Of a stretch of 14,475 bases of DNA, positions 1 to 6,047 are shown piece by piece. Position numbers and translations under genes: made by a program. The stretch is from the NCBI GenBank assembly GCA_900545615.1, contig UQZM01000051.1:1-14475 (forward strand), written 5' to 3'. The notes below the pieces were generated by a model. That model had not been told where the DNA came from. It did no database searches and worked only from the letters and a program-made list of their open reading frames with translations. Source of the DNA: an uncultured Collinsella sp. Lineage in GTDB: Bacteria > Actinomycetota > Coriobacteriia > Coriobacteriales > Coriobacteriaceae. Each line of letters starts with the position of its first letter. The first letter of the stretch is position 1.

Positions 1-17
1 CGTCCTCCGATCTCCCG

Positions 18-36
18 GGGCCGGCCGGTCCGGCCC
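18..36. other. GC-rich hairpin near left edge
   Basis: A 7-bp perfect stem (GGGCCGG at 18-24, CCGGCCC at 30-36) closes a 5-base loop. No T-run follows on either strand, so it is not a classical intrinsic terminator. It may belong to the 3' end of a gene outside the window or be part of the same intergenic structure as the hairpin at 51-88. No function can be assigned. Confidence 0.3.
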
Positions 37-50
37 TCAGGGTATCGGGT

Positions 51-88
51 TCCCACATTCATCCGTACATGTGCGGATGAATGTGGGA
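51..88. repeat. Perfect 15-bp inverted repeat upstream of trmO
   Basis: The arm TCCCACATTCATCCG (51-65) is matched exactly by its reverse complement at 74-88 across an 8-base centre, which itself contains the palindrome ACATGT (67-72). The whole 38-bp unit is therefore almost fully dyad-symmetric. There is no T-tract after it on either strand, which argues against a Rho-independent terminator. It could be an operator for a dimeric regulator, a small structured RNA end, or a dispersed repeat. It lies about 90 bp upstream of the proposed trmO promoter. Confidence 0.6.
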
Positions 89-175
89 GGTGTTCGGATA
101 AAGTCGATAATCAAGGGTTGCATAATCAGCGGCCGCAGTAGGGAATTGCGCACAGCGCCCCGCGCACCCATGCCG

Positions 176-181
176 TACAAT
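176..181 (+). promoter_or_regulatory. Candidate -10 box giving leaderless trmO mRNA
   Basis: TACAAT at 176-181 is an excellent -10 match. Transcription would begin about 7 bases later, at 188-189, which is exactly the ATG at 189. No Shine-Dalgarno sequence precedes either this ATG or the in-frame ATG at 180. The nearest -35-like hexamer (TTGCGC, 146-151) is 24 bases away, which is too far, so -35 support is absent. A TANNNT box some 7 bases before the start codon is the usual layout of leaderless actinobacterial genes. Confidence 0.45.
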
Positions 182-188
182 GACCGGC

Positions 189-926
189 ATGGAACCTATT
201 GCACACATACATACCGATCTGCCGCAGAAGTTCGGCATTCCGCGCAACAGCTTTTTGGCGCCTCATCTTGAGGGGCACATTGTCTTTGAGCCGGAGTTTG
301 CCTCTAATGCCGCGGTTGCAGGGCTCGAGTCCTTCTCGCACTTATGGCTGCTTTGGCGTTTTGAAAATGGAACGCCCGGCGGCACGGCAAAAGACATCGC
401 TGCCGATGCCAAAACACAGGACAAAACCGGCACTAATGCCAAGTGGTCAAAGACCGTGCGCCCGCCTCGTTTGGGCGGTGCCGAACGCGTGGGCGTGTTT
501 GCCACGCGCAGCCCGTTTCGCCCTAATCCCATCGGCCTCACTTGCGTAAAGCTCGATCGCGTTGAGCTCACGGCTGACGGTCCCATCATTCACGTACTGG
601 GAGCCGACCTGCGCGACGGTACGCCCATCTACGACATCAAGCCCTACATTCCGTTTGCGGACTGTCATCCGGACGCAGCGGGCGGATGGATTGAGGACGC
701 CCCGTGGCAAGAGCTCGACGTCGAGTTCTCGCAAACACTACAAGACAAAATCCCAAGCGCAAAGCTCCCCGGCTTGGTCGAGGTCCTTCGCCAAGATCCA
801 CGCCGCGCGGGCAGCAAGCACGAGCCAAACCGCGTTTACCACTTGGCCTACGCCGGACTCGACATATCTTTTACGGTCGATGAAACCCAGCTAACCGTAG
901 TCGCCGTCACCGACGCGCGAGACTAA
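189..926 (+). CDS. trmO: tRNA (N6-threonylcarbamoyladenosine(37)-N6)-methyltransferase TrmO
   Basis: This is a TsaA/TrmO family protein of 245 residues. The family uses SAM to methylate N6 of t6A37 in ANN-decoding tRNAs (such as tRNA-Thr), giving m6t6A and tuning decoding. Family signatures are visible: the N-terminal strand with a PR pair, the FSHLWLLWRF segment, VRPPRLGG (90-97), FATRSPFRPNPIGL (about 104-117) and a DGTPIYDIKPY segment further on. A stretch of about 30 residues rich in Ala, Lys and Thr lies before VRPPRL; it is longer than the linker I recall in the E. coli protein. I chose ATG 189 over ATG 180 because a TACAAT box at 176-181 would overlap the upstream start and place transcription start at 189, and no ribosome site exists for either. 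The gene stands alone; the next gene is 112 bp away with its own ribosome site. Confidence 0.92.
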   Translation: MEPIAHIHTDLPQKFGIPRNSFLAPHLEGHIVFEPEFASNAAVAGLESFSHLWLLWRFENGTPGGTAKDIAADAKTQDKTGTNAKWSKTVRPPRLGGAERVGVFATRSPFRPNPIGLTCVKLDRVELTADGPIIHVLGADLRDGTPIYDIKPYIPFADCHPDAAGGWIEDAPWQELDVEFSQTLQDKIPSAKLPGLVEVLRQDPRRAGSKHEPNRVYHLAYAGLDISFTVDETQLTVVAVTDARD

Positions 927-1038
927 CCAGCCATTCGTCCGCACCCGTCAAATTAAGCGCCAAACCCCGCGCCAAAACCGCCCACGCTGGTGGACAATAA
1001 CGCCTACCAAAACAATCAACTTTGCACGGGAGTCCAGC

Positions 1039-2253
1039 ATGAAATACGACTTCACTTCAATCATCGACCGCCACGGCATGGACTCCATCGCCGTTGACTC
1101 TTGGGGTGAGATCCCCGGTATGGCTCCGAATGCACCCGACGAGGGCTTCGACCGCATTCCCATGTGGGTGGCCGACATGAACTTCGCCACGGTGCCCACG
1201 GTCCAGGAGCACATCATTCAACGTGCCCAGCACCCCATGTTTGGCTATTTCAATCCGCGTTCCGAGTACTTCGACCGCATCATCGAATGGCAGAGCCGCC
1301 GTAATGGCGTCGAGGGCCTGGCACCTGAGCATATCGGCTACGAAAACGGCGTGCTGGGCGGTGTCGTGTCGACGCTGCGCGCGTATGTCCAGCCAGGCGA
1401 TGCGGTGCTGGTCCATAGCCCCACCTACATCGGCTTTACCAAGTCTATCGAAGCCGCGGGCTATCGCATTGTCCACAGCCCGCTTAAACTCGACGACCAG
1501 GGCGTGTGGCGCATGGACTTTGAGGACATGGAGTGCAAACTCGCCCAAAACCACATCCATGCCGCGGTGTTCTGCTCGCCGCACAATCCCTGCGGCCGCG
1601 TATGGGAGCGCGACGAAATCGAGCGCGCCATGGACATCTATCGCCAGAACGATTGCGTGGTGATTTCGGACGAGATTTGGTCCGATATCATCCTGCCGGG
1701 GCACAAGCACATCCCGACGCAGTCGGTGAGCGAGGATGCCCGCATGCGCACGGTCGCCCTCTACGCGCCCAGCAAGACGTTCAACCTGGCGGGCCTGGTC
1801 GGCAGCTACCACATCATCTATAACGAGACGCTGCGCGACCGCGTGTGCGCCGTGTCCAACAAGACCCACTACAACGAGATGAATGTCCTCTCCATGCATG
1901 CGCTTATCGGTGCCTACCAGCCGCAGGGCTATGAGTGGGTGGACGAGCTCAATCAGGTGCTTGCCGGCAATATCGAGTACTTCTGCAATTACGTGGACGA
2001 GCATTTTGAGGGCGTGTCCTATTCACGTCCGCAGGGCACGTACATGGTGTTTCTGGACTGCACCGAGTGGTGCCGAGAGCATGGCCGCGATATTCAGTGG
2101 TTGCTCGATGAGGGGGCACGCGTGGGCGTGGGGTATCAGGACGGCCGCCCGTTCCACGGACCCTGCCACATTCGCGTGAATCTGGCGCTGCCGCTTTCGC
2201 GCGTAAGGGAGGCGTGCGACCGCCTGGACCGCTACGTTTTTAATGCACGGTAA
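1039..2253 (+). CDS. MalY/PatB family PLP-dependent enzyme (putative cystathionine beta-lyase / aminotransferase)
   Basis: This is a fold-type I PLP enzyme of 404 residues, close to the roughly 390 typical of MalY and PatB. MalY/PatB proteins cleave the C-S bond of cystathionine or cysteine S-conjugates to give pyruvate, ammonia and a thiol; E. coli MalY also restrains the maltose activator MalT. Visible hallmarks are the N-terminal IPMWVADMNF segment, the SPHNPCGRVW loop, ISDEIWSDI containing the Asp that contacts the pyridine nitrogen, the Schiff-base lysine in SKTFN (K246), and the C-terminal arginine region HIRVNLALP. The start is supported by GGGAG at 1028-1032. The gene is monocistronic by spacing: 112 bp upstream and 144 bp downstream. 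Substrate cannot be read from the sequence; a C-S lyase role in sulfur amino-acid turnover is the family default, and a true aminotransferase remains possible. Confidence 0.88.
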   Translation: MKYDFTSIIDRHGMDSIAVDSWGEIPGMAPNAPDEGFDRIPMWVADMNFATVPTVQEHIIQRAQHPMFGYFNPRSEYFDRIIEWQSRRNGVEGLAPEHIGYENGVLGGVVSTLRAYVQPGDAVLVHSPTYIGFTKSIEAAGYRIVHSPLKLDDQGVWRMDFEDMECKLAQNHIHAAVFCSPHNPCGRVWERDEIERAMDIYRQNDCVVISDEIWSDIILPGHKHIPTQSVSEDARMRTVALYAPSKTFNLAGLVGSYHIIYNETLRDRVCAVSNKTHYNEMNVLSMHALIGAYQPQGYEWVDELNQVLAGNIEYFCNYVDEHFEGVSYSRPQGTYMVFLDCTEWCREHGRDIQWLLDEGARVGVGYQDGRPFHGPCHIRVNLALPLSRVREACDRLDRYVFNAR

Positions 2254-2268
2254 GTGAGCACTGCATGC

Positions 2269-2300
2269 GGGGCCTTCTGCCAAGTCGGCTGGAAGGTCCC
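2269..2300 (+). terminator. Hairpin after the MalY/PatB gene, weak terminator candidate
   Basis: GGGGCCTTC (2269-2277) pairs with GAAGGTCCC (2292-2300) in a 9-bp stem with one G.T wobble, and an inner GCC/GGC (2279-2281, 2287-2289) can extend it. It starts 15 bases after the stop codon at 2253. No T-run follows, so intrinsic termination would be inefficient; a Rho-dependent or processing role is equally possible. Confidence 0.35.
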
Positions 2301-2346
2301 ACACGGTAAAGCGCCTGTAACAGTTGGGCACTCGTGTGGTTTTGTT

Positions 2347-2355
2347 TGCTATTAT
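2347..2355 (+). promoter_or_regulatory. Candidate extended -10 promoter of the sensor operon
   Basis: TATTAT at 2350-2355 is preceded by TGC at 2347-2349, an extended -10 arrangement that can function without a good -35. The only -35-like hexamer, TTGGGC at 2324-2329, is 20 bases upstream and so poorly spaced. Transcription would begin near 2362, giving a leader of about 36 bases before ATG 2398. It sits in an AT-rich patch within otherwise GC-rich sequence. Confidence 0.4.
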
Positions 2356-2397
2356 CTTTAACCATTTAAGTCTGTAAACAGGATCGTATGGAGCTCG

Positions 2398-3267
2398 ATG
2401 AAAAGATCCCGTCGCTCGGTTGCCATTTCGTTGTTTGTTGCGCTTGCAGTGGCGAGCTTCTTTGTCGTAGCGATAGCTGGCTGCTCCGGGTCGAATGACG
2501 GAGTCTCGACGTCTGCATTAGAAGGTCTGGACGCCTCGCAAGTCAAAGACGACGACCTTAAGACGCTCAACGTCGGAAGCGACCTCTATCCACCGTTTGT
2601 GTATACCGACGAGTACGGCGATATTGTTGGCCTGGATGTCGAGATATTGACCGAGGCTTTGGCTCGCATTGGTTACAAGCCAAAATACCAGCTGATCGAC
2701 TGGGAAAAGAAGAAGGAGCTGCTGGCGAGCGGCGAACTCGATTGTGTCATGGGCAGCTTTAGTATGACGGGTCGCGAAAACGAATATCGTTGGGCCGGTC
2801 CGTACCTTGCGAGCCGCCAGGTGGTCGCGGTCGATCCCCAGAGCGATATCTACACGCTTGCCGATCTTGAGGATAAGATCGTGGCGGTTCAGTCCACCAC
2901 CAAGCCCGAGGACATTTTGCTCAATCGCATAAATGAAAACGTTCCGCAGATCAAGGAACTCTACAGCTTTTCGGACGGTTCATACCTGAACCCGGCGCTC
3001 GTCGAGGGCCTGGTCGACGCCATCGCCGCACATGAGTCGTCGTTGCTCACCTACGAAAAAGACTATGGTGTGACATATCGCATTTTGGATGAGCCGCTGC
3101 TAGAGGTCGGTTTGGGCACCGCTTTCGATATCAACGATACGCGTGGCATCGACGTCAAGCTTACTCATGCCTACCAAGAAATGCTTGCCGATGGCACCAT
3201 GGAACGCCTGGTGTCAAAGTACTTCGATGACCCTTCGCCATTTTTGAATATGGAGGGCCTGTCATGA
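2398..3267 (+). CDS. Family 3 solute-binding lipoprotein co-encoded with a sensor kinase
   Basis: This 289-residue protein is exported and lipid-anchored. Basic residues at 2-6 are followed by a hydrophobic segment (8-27) and the lipobox IAGC with C29 as the modified cysteine. The mature part reads as a bacterial extracellular solute-binding protein family 3 (amino-acid type) domain: LNVGSDLYPPF, the DIVGLDVEILTEAL helix, SGELDCVMGSFSMTGREN with R126 at the place of the usual ligand carboxylate-binding arginine, and the WAGPYLASR strand. The ribosome site GGAG (2390-2393) is close to the ATG. Its stop overlaps the kinase start (ATGA, 3264-3267), which implies translational coupling. No ABC permease or ATPase gene is near, so I infer that it presents a ligand to the neighbouring kinase rather than feeding a transporter. 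The ligand itself is unknown; polar amino acids are the family default. Confidence 0.85.
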   Translation: MKRSRRSVAISLFVALAVASFFVVAIAGCSGSNDGVSTSALEGLDASQVKDDDLKTLNVGSDLYPPFVYTDEYGDIVGLDVEILTEALARIGYKPKYQLIDWEKKKELLASGELDCVMGSFSMTGRENEYRWAGPYLASRQVVAVDPQSDIYTLADLEDKIVAVQSTTKPEDILLNRINENVPQIKELYSFSDGSYLNPALVEGLVDAIAAHESSLLTYEKDYGVTYRILDEPLLEVGLGTAFDINDTRGIDVKLTHAYQEMLADGTMERLVSKYFDDPSPFLNMEGLS

Positions 3268-5456
3268 TCGATGCGCCCGACCACGCTGCTCAGGAGCGGG
3301 GCAATCGTTCGGCAGGGGCATGGCTCCTTGTCGCTCTGCTGGGGATAGCGCTTTCGGTTGTTGCCGGCATGATGAGCTACGGTTACACGACGGCCCAAGC
3401 CGAGCAGCGCTTTGCCGACGTTGTCGATTACGTGGCGACGCAGAGCCTTTCCTACGATGCATTCAACAGCGCCTATACGACCAAAAACCTGATTCGCGTT
3501 ATGGAGATCGCCGGAGAGGCTGCCCGCGATATGGAGCGCGACGGTTCGGTGGATAACGCCATGCTGGAGCAATACGCCGACCAGTTCAACGTGAGCGCGC
3601 TGATCGTGACGGACGCATCGGGCAATTTGGTGTCCGAGTCCTCGACGGGCGATGTGGACTACGGGTCGCTCGCTACGTATCTCAAGGAAGCACCCGTGCT
3701 GGAGGTGGCGGTCCATCCGCTTAAGTCCTATACCGCCCGCATTACGCTTTCGGATGATTCGGTTGCAGACATTGGTTGCGTGACCCGGCAAGATGGCGAG
3801 GGCATCGTTATCGCGGTCAGGCATCAGAGCGCGAAGGCAGTTGCAAGCAATACGCTCAAACTGCAGAGCCTGCTCGGTGGTTATGAGACCATCGACAGTG
3901 GCAATATCGTGATCGAAAGCGATGGCAAGGTCGTTGCGACCAATGCCGTTGAACCCACCATATTGGGCGTATTCAATCTGCCTGCAACGGATGTCTTTAT
4001 TGTCGACGGTATTAAGGATCGATGCCTGCCCGGCAAAGTCCGACTGGTCAACGCCAGCGGCGAGTGGTATTTGGGCACATTTGGAAAAGCGCGCGGGTTC
4101 TACGTGTACACCTATGCCTCGGCGCGGCGCTACTTTGAGGTCGCCGCGGCTGTTGCCGCCGGCGTGCTGGTGCTCTACGGCGGTGTTATAGCCGTTGTTG
4201 TGACGGTGCGTCGCCGCGCTGATCGTCGACGTTTGACGGACTTGCTGCAGCAGGAGCGCGACTATGGCGACAAGCTGGCAAAGGCGGCGCGTGAGGCCTC
4301 GTCTGCCAACTCGGCAAAGACGGAGTTTCTGCGTCGCATGAGCCACGATCTGCGCACGCCCATCAACGGCATTCGCGGCATGGTCGAGGTTGGCGATGCC
4401 AATGCGGACGATCTGCAAAAGCAGACTGAGTGCCGCTCAAAAATCTGGACGGCATCGGGACTGCTGCTCGACCTTGCCAACGAGGCGCTCGATATGAGTC
4501 GCCTGGAGAGCGGGCAGGTCGACCTGAACCTCGTGCCCATAAATTTGGTGGCCCTCAACTGTGAAGTGCGCGATATTCTGGAGCGCCAGGCCGAGGAGCG
4601 TCTGGTGACAATTATCTCCGACCAGCAGACGCTTAATCATCCCTATGCGCGGGTGAGCGTGACGCACCTCAAGCGTTTGTTGCTCAATATTGCCGGCAAT
4701 GCCGTCAAGTACAACCGCCAGGGCGGCTATGTCCGCCTGGTGTGCCGCGAGGTGGAGCCAGCGGATGGCGTCCCCGTCTATGAATACACGATCGCCGACA
4801 ACGGTATTGGCATGAGCGAGGAGTTCCAAAAGCACCTCTACGAGCCGTTTTGCCGCGAGGAGCAGCAGGTGGAAGGCGCTTCGTCGGGAACTGGCCTGGG
4901 CGCGCCTATCGCAAAACAGCTGGTCGAGCTTATGGGCGGAACCATGAGTTTTACGAGCGTCTTGGGGCAGGGGACGACGTTTACCATCCGCCTGCCGTTC
5001 GAGAAATGCAAACGCTCCGAGATTCCTCAGGCAGTTCGCGTGGACGCGGGAGACGGCGATGCACTCCAGGGCTTGCGCGTTTTGCTCGTAGAGGATAACG
5101 ATCTGAATGCCGAGATCGCGCAGTTTACGCTCAGCCGTGCCGGTGCCGTCGTGACACACGCTAGGGATGGTGAGTCTGCCGTCGAGATGTTTGCCGCGAG
5201 CGTGCCGCACGAGTACGACGTGGTGTTGATGGACATCATGATGCCGGGCATCGATGGCCTTGAGGCCACACGTCAGATTCGAGCACTCGATCGCGAGGAT
5301 GCCGCGACCACGCCGATTATCGCCGTGAGCGCCAACGCCTTTGCCGACGACCGCAGGCTTTCGCGTGAGGCGGGCATGAACGCGCACCTGAGTAAACCCG
5401 TGAGCTCGCAGGAGCTCATTGAGGCGCTTGCGCACATAGCCGCCGACGCTCTATAA
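3264..5456 (+). CDS. Hybrid sensor histidine kinase with extracellular sensor domain and C-terminal receiver
   Basis: This is a 730-residue membrane hybrid kinase. It has a short cytoplasmic N-terminus, TM1 (about 19-40), an outside domain of about 250 residues, TM2 (about 292-315), a short coiled linker, a DHp domain with phospho-acceptor H361 in MSHDLRTP, a HATPase_c domain (N479 in the N box, D512 in DNGIGM, YEPF, then GTGLG), and a receiver (about 604-728) with D657 in LMDIMMPG and the conserved lysine in LSKP. The outside domain begins with a long helix and contains ALIVTDASGNLVSES, which resembles a Cache/PAS-like fold; that assignment is tentative. The gene overlaps the upstream lipoprotein gene by 4 bases, so the two are made together. 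No HPt domain or DNA-binding output domain is attached and none is encoded next to it, so the phosphoryl group must leave to a partner elsewhere. It resembles the second kinase of this window in its DHp, ATPase and receiver parts. Confidence 0.9.
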   Translation: MIDAPDHAAQERGNRSAGAWLLVALLGIALSVVAGMMSYGYTTAQAEQRFADVVDYVATQSLSYDAFNSAYTTKNLIRVMEIAGEAARDMERDGSVDNAMLEQYADQFNVSALIVTDASGNLVSESSTGDVDYGSLATYLKEAPVLEVAVHPLKSYTARITLSDDSVADIGCVTRQDGEGIVIAVRHQSAKAVASNTLKLQSLLGGYETIDSGNIVIESDGKVVATNAVEPTILGVFNLPATDVFIVDGIKDRCLPGKVRLVNASGEWYLGTFGKARGFYVYTYASARRYFEVAAAVAAGVLVLYGGVIAVVVTVRRRADRRRLTDLLQQERDYGDKLAKAAREASSANSAKTEFLRRMSHDLRTPINGIRGMVEVGDANADDLQKQTECRSKIWTASGLLLDLANEALDMSRLESGQVDLNLVPINLVALNCEVRDILERQAEERLVTIISDQQTLNHPYARVSVTHLKRLLLNIAGNAVKYNRQGGYVRLVCREVEPADGVPVYEYTIADNGIGMSEEFQKHLYEPFCREEQQVEGASSGTGLGAPIAKQLVELMGGTMSFTSVLGQGTTFTIRLPFEKCKRSEIPQAVRVDAGDGDALQGLRVLLVEDNDLNAEIAQFTLSRAGAVVTHARDGESAVEMFAASVPHEYDVVLMDIMMPGIDGLEATRQIRALDREDAATTPIIAVSANAFADDRRLSREAGMNAHLSKPVSSQELIEALAHIAADAL

Positions 5457-5458
5457 GC

Positions 5459-5498
5459 ATATGGCCTGGTTCCAAGGTGGGTTGGAACCAGGCCATAT
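5459..5498 (+). terminator. Strong intrinsic terminator between convergent genes
   Basis: A perfect 17-bp stem (5459-5475 with 5482-5498) closes the 6-base loop GGTGGG, starting two bases after the kinase stop. A T-rich TGTTATT follows on the plus strand. On the minus strand the hairpin is preceded by A-rich sequence but followed by only a weak T-tract, so it may also stop transcription from the convergent PNPOx-fold gene that ends at 5526. Confidence 0.85.
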
Positions 5499-5525
5499 TG
5501 TTATTGATGAGGCCTGCTGAGGGGC

Positions 5526-6005
5526 TTACTTTTCCTGAATCTGCTTGCCGCAGAGATGCTCAATCGAAATCTCGTAGAGCTGGACGCCCTTGATGTCCTT
5601 GGCGATTTCCTCTTCGACTTCTTCGGCAGAAGGGTAGTACTTAAGGGCGAGCTGGCGGACTTTGTCCTCGATAAACGCGGGGGTGTCATTCGCCAGGCGA
5701 CAACGGCCAAAGACGACGGTGCTCATAACGTAGGGAGCCCAGTCACCGTCCTGGTACCACTCGTTGCCATATACGGTAAAGCAGACCTTGTCATCGCGCT
5801 TGAGTGCGTCGACCTTGTGGCCGGCTTTGGCGCCATGGAAATAGATCTTGTCGTGCTCGGCGTCAAAGAAGTAGTTGACGGGAATGGCGTACGGGTAGCC
5901 ATCGTCGCCGTTGACGGCAAAGACGCCGCGCTTGCAGGTGGCGAGCAGTTTGCGCGCTTCCTCGTCGGTGATAGCGCGTTTCTTTCGACGTAAGGGCCTA
6001 AACAT
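5526..6005 (-). CDS. Pyridoxamine 5'-phosphate oxidase-fold flavoprotein, NimA-like
   Basis: This is a 159-residue split-barrel FMN-binding protein of the PNPOx-like superfamily, NimA-related branch. Members reduce small substrates with FMN; NimA proteins can inactivate 5-nitroimidazoles, but many homologues have no known substrate. Visible features are the early RGVFAVNGDDGYPYAIPVNY strands, the characteristic FHGAKAGHKVDAL segment, KVCFTVYGNEW and a C-terminal charged helix. I place the start at ATG 6005 rather than an upstream in-frame codon at 6044, because AGGAAG (6012-6017 on the plus strand complement) lies 6 bases before it and the N-terminus then begins MFRPLRRKKRAIT as in relatives. 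It lies 42 bp downstream of the second sensor kinase on the same strand, so it may share that transcript. A link between the kinase and this enzyme is possible but unproven. Confidence 0.85.
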   Translation of the reverse strand: MFRPLRRKKRAITDEEARKLLATCKRGVFAVNGDDGYPYAIPVNYFFDAEHDKIYFHGAKAGHKVDALKRDDKVCFTVYGNEWYQDGDWAPYVMSTVVFGRCRLANDTPAFIEDKVRQLALKYYPSAEEVEEEIAKDIKGVQLYEISIEHLCGKQIQEK

Positions 6006-6047
6006 CGTTGGCTTCCTTTCTGGTCGTGCGTGGTGGTTGAGCACAAA

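Noticed and set aside
1057..2004. 315-codon open frame on the minus strand opposite the MalY/PatB gene
   Set aside because: It is antisense to a gene with intact catalytic motifs; the translated sequence has shadow-like His/Val/Ala bias.
3171..4418. Long open frame on the minus strand across the first sensor kinase gene
   Set aside because: It is antisense to a clearly conserved kinase, is rich in His/Arg as codon shadows in GC-rich DNA are, and has no recognisable domain or ribosome site.
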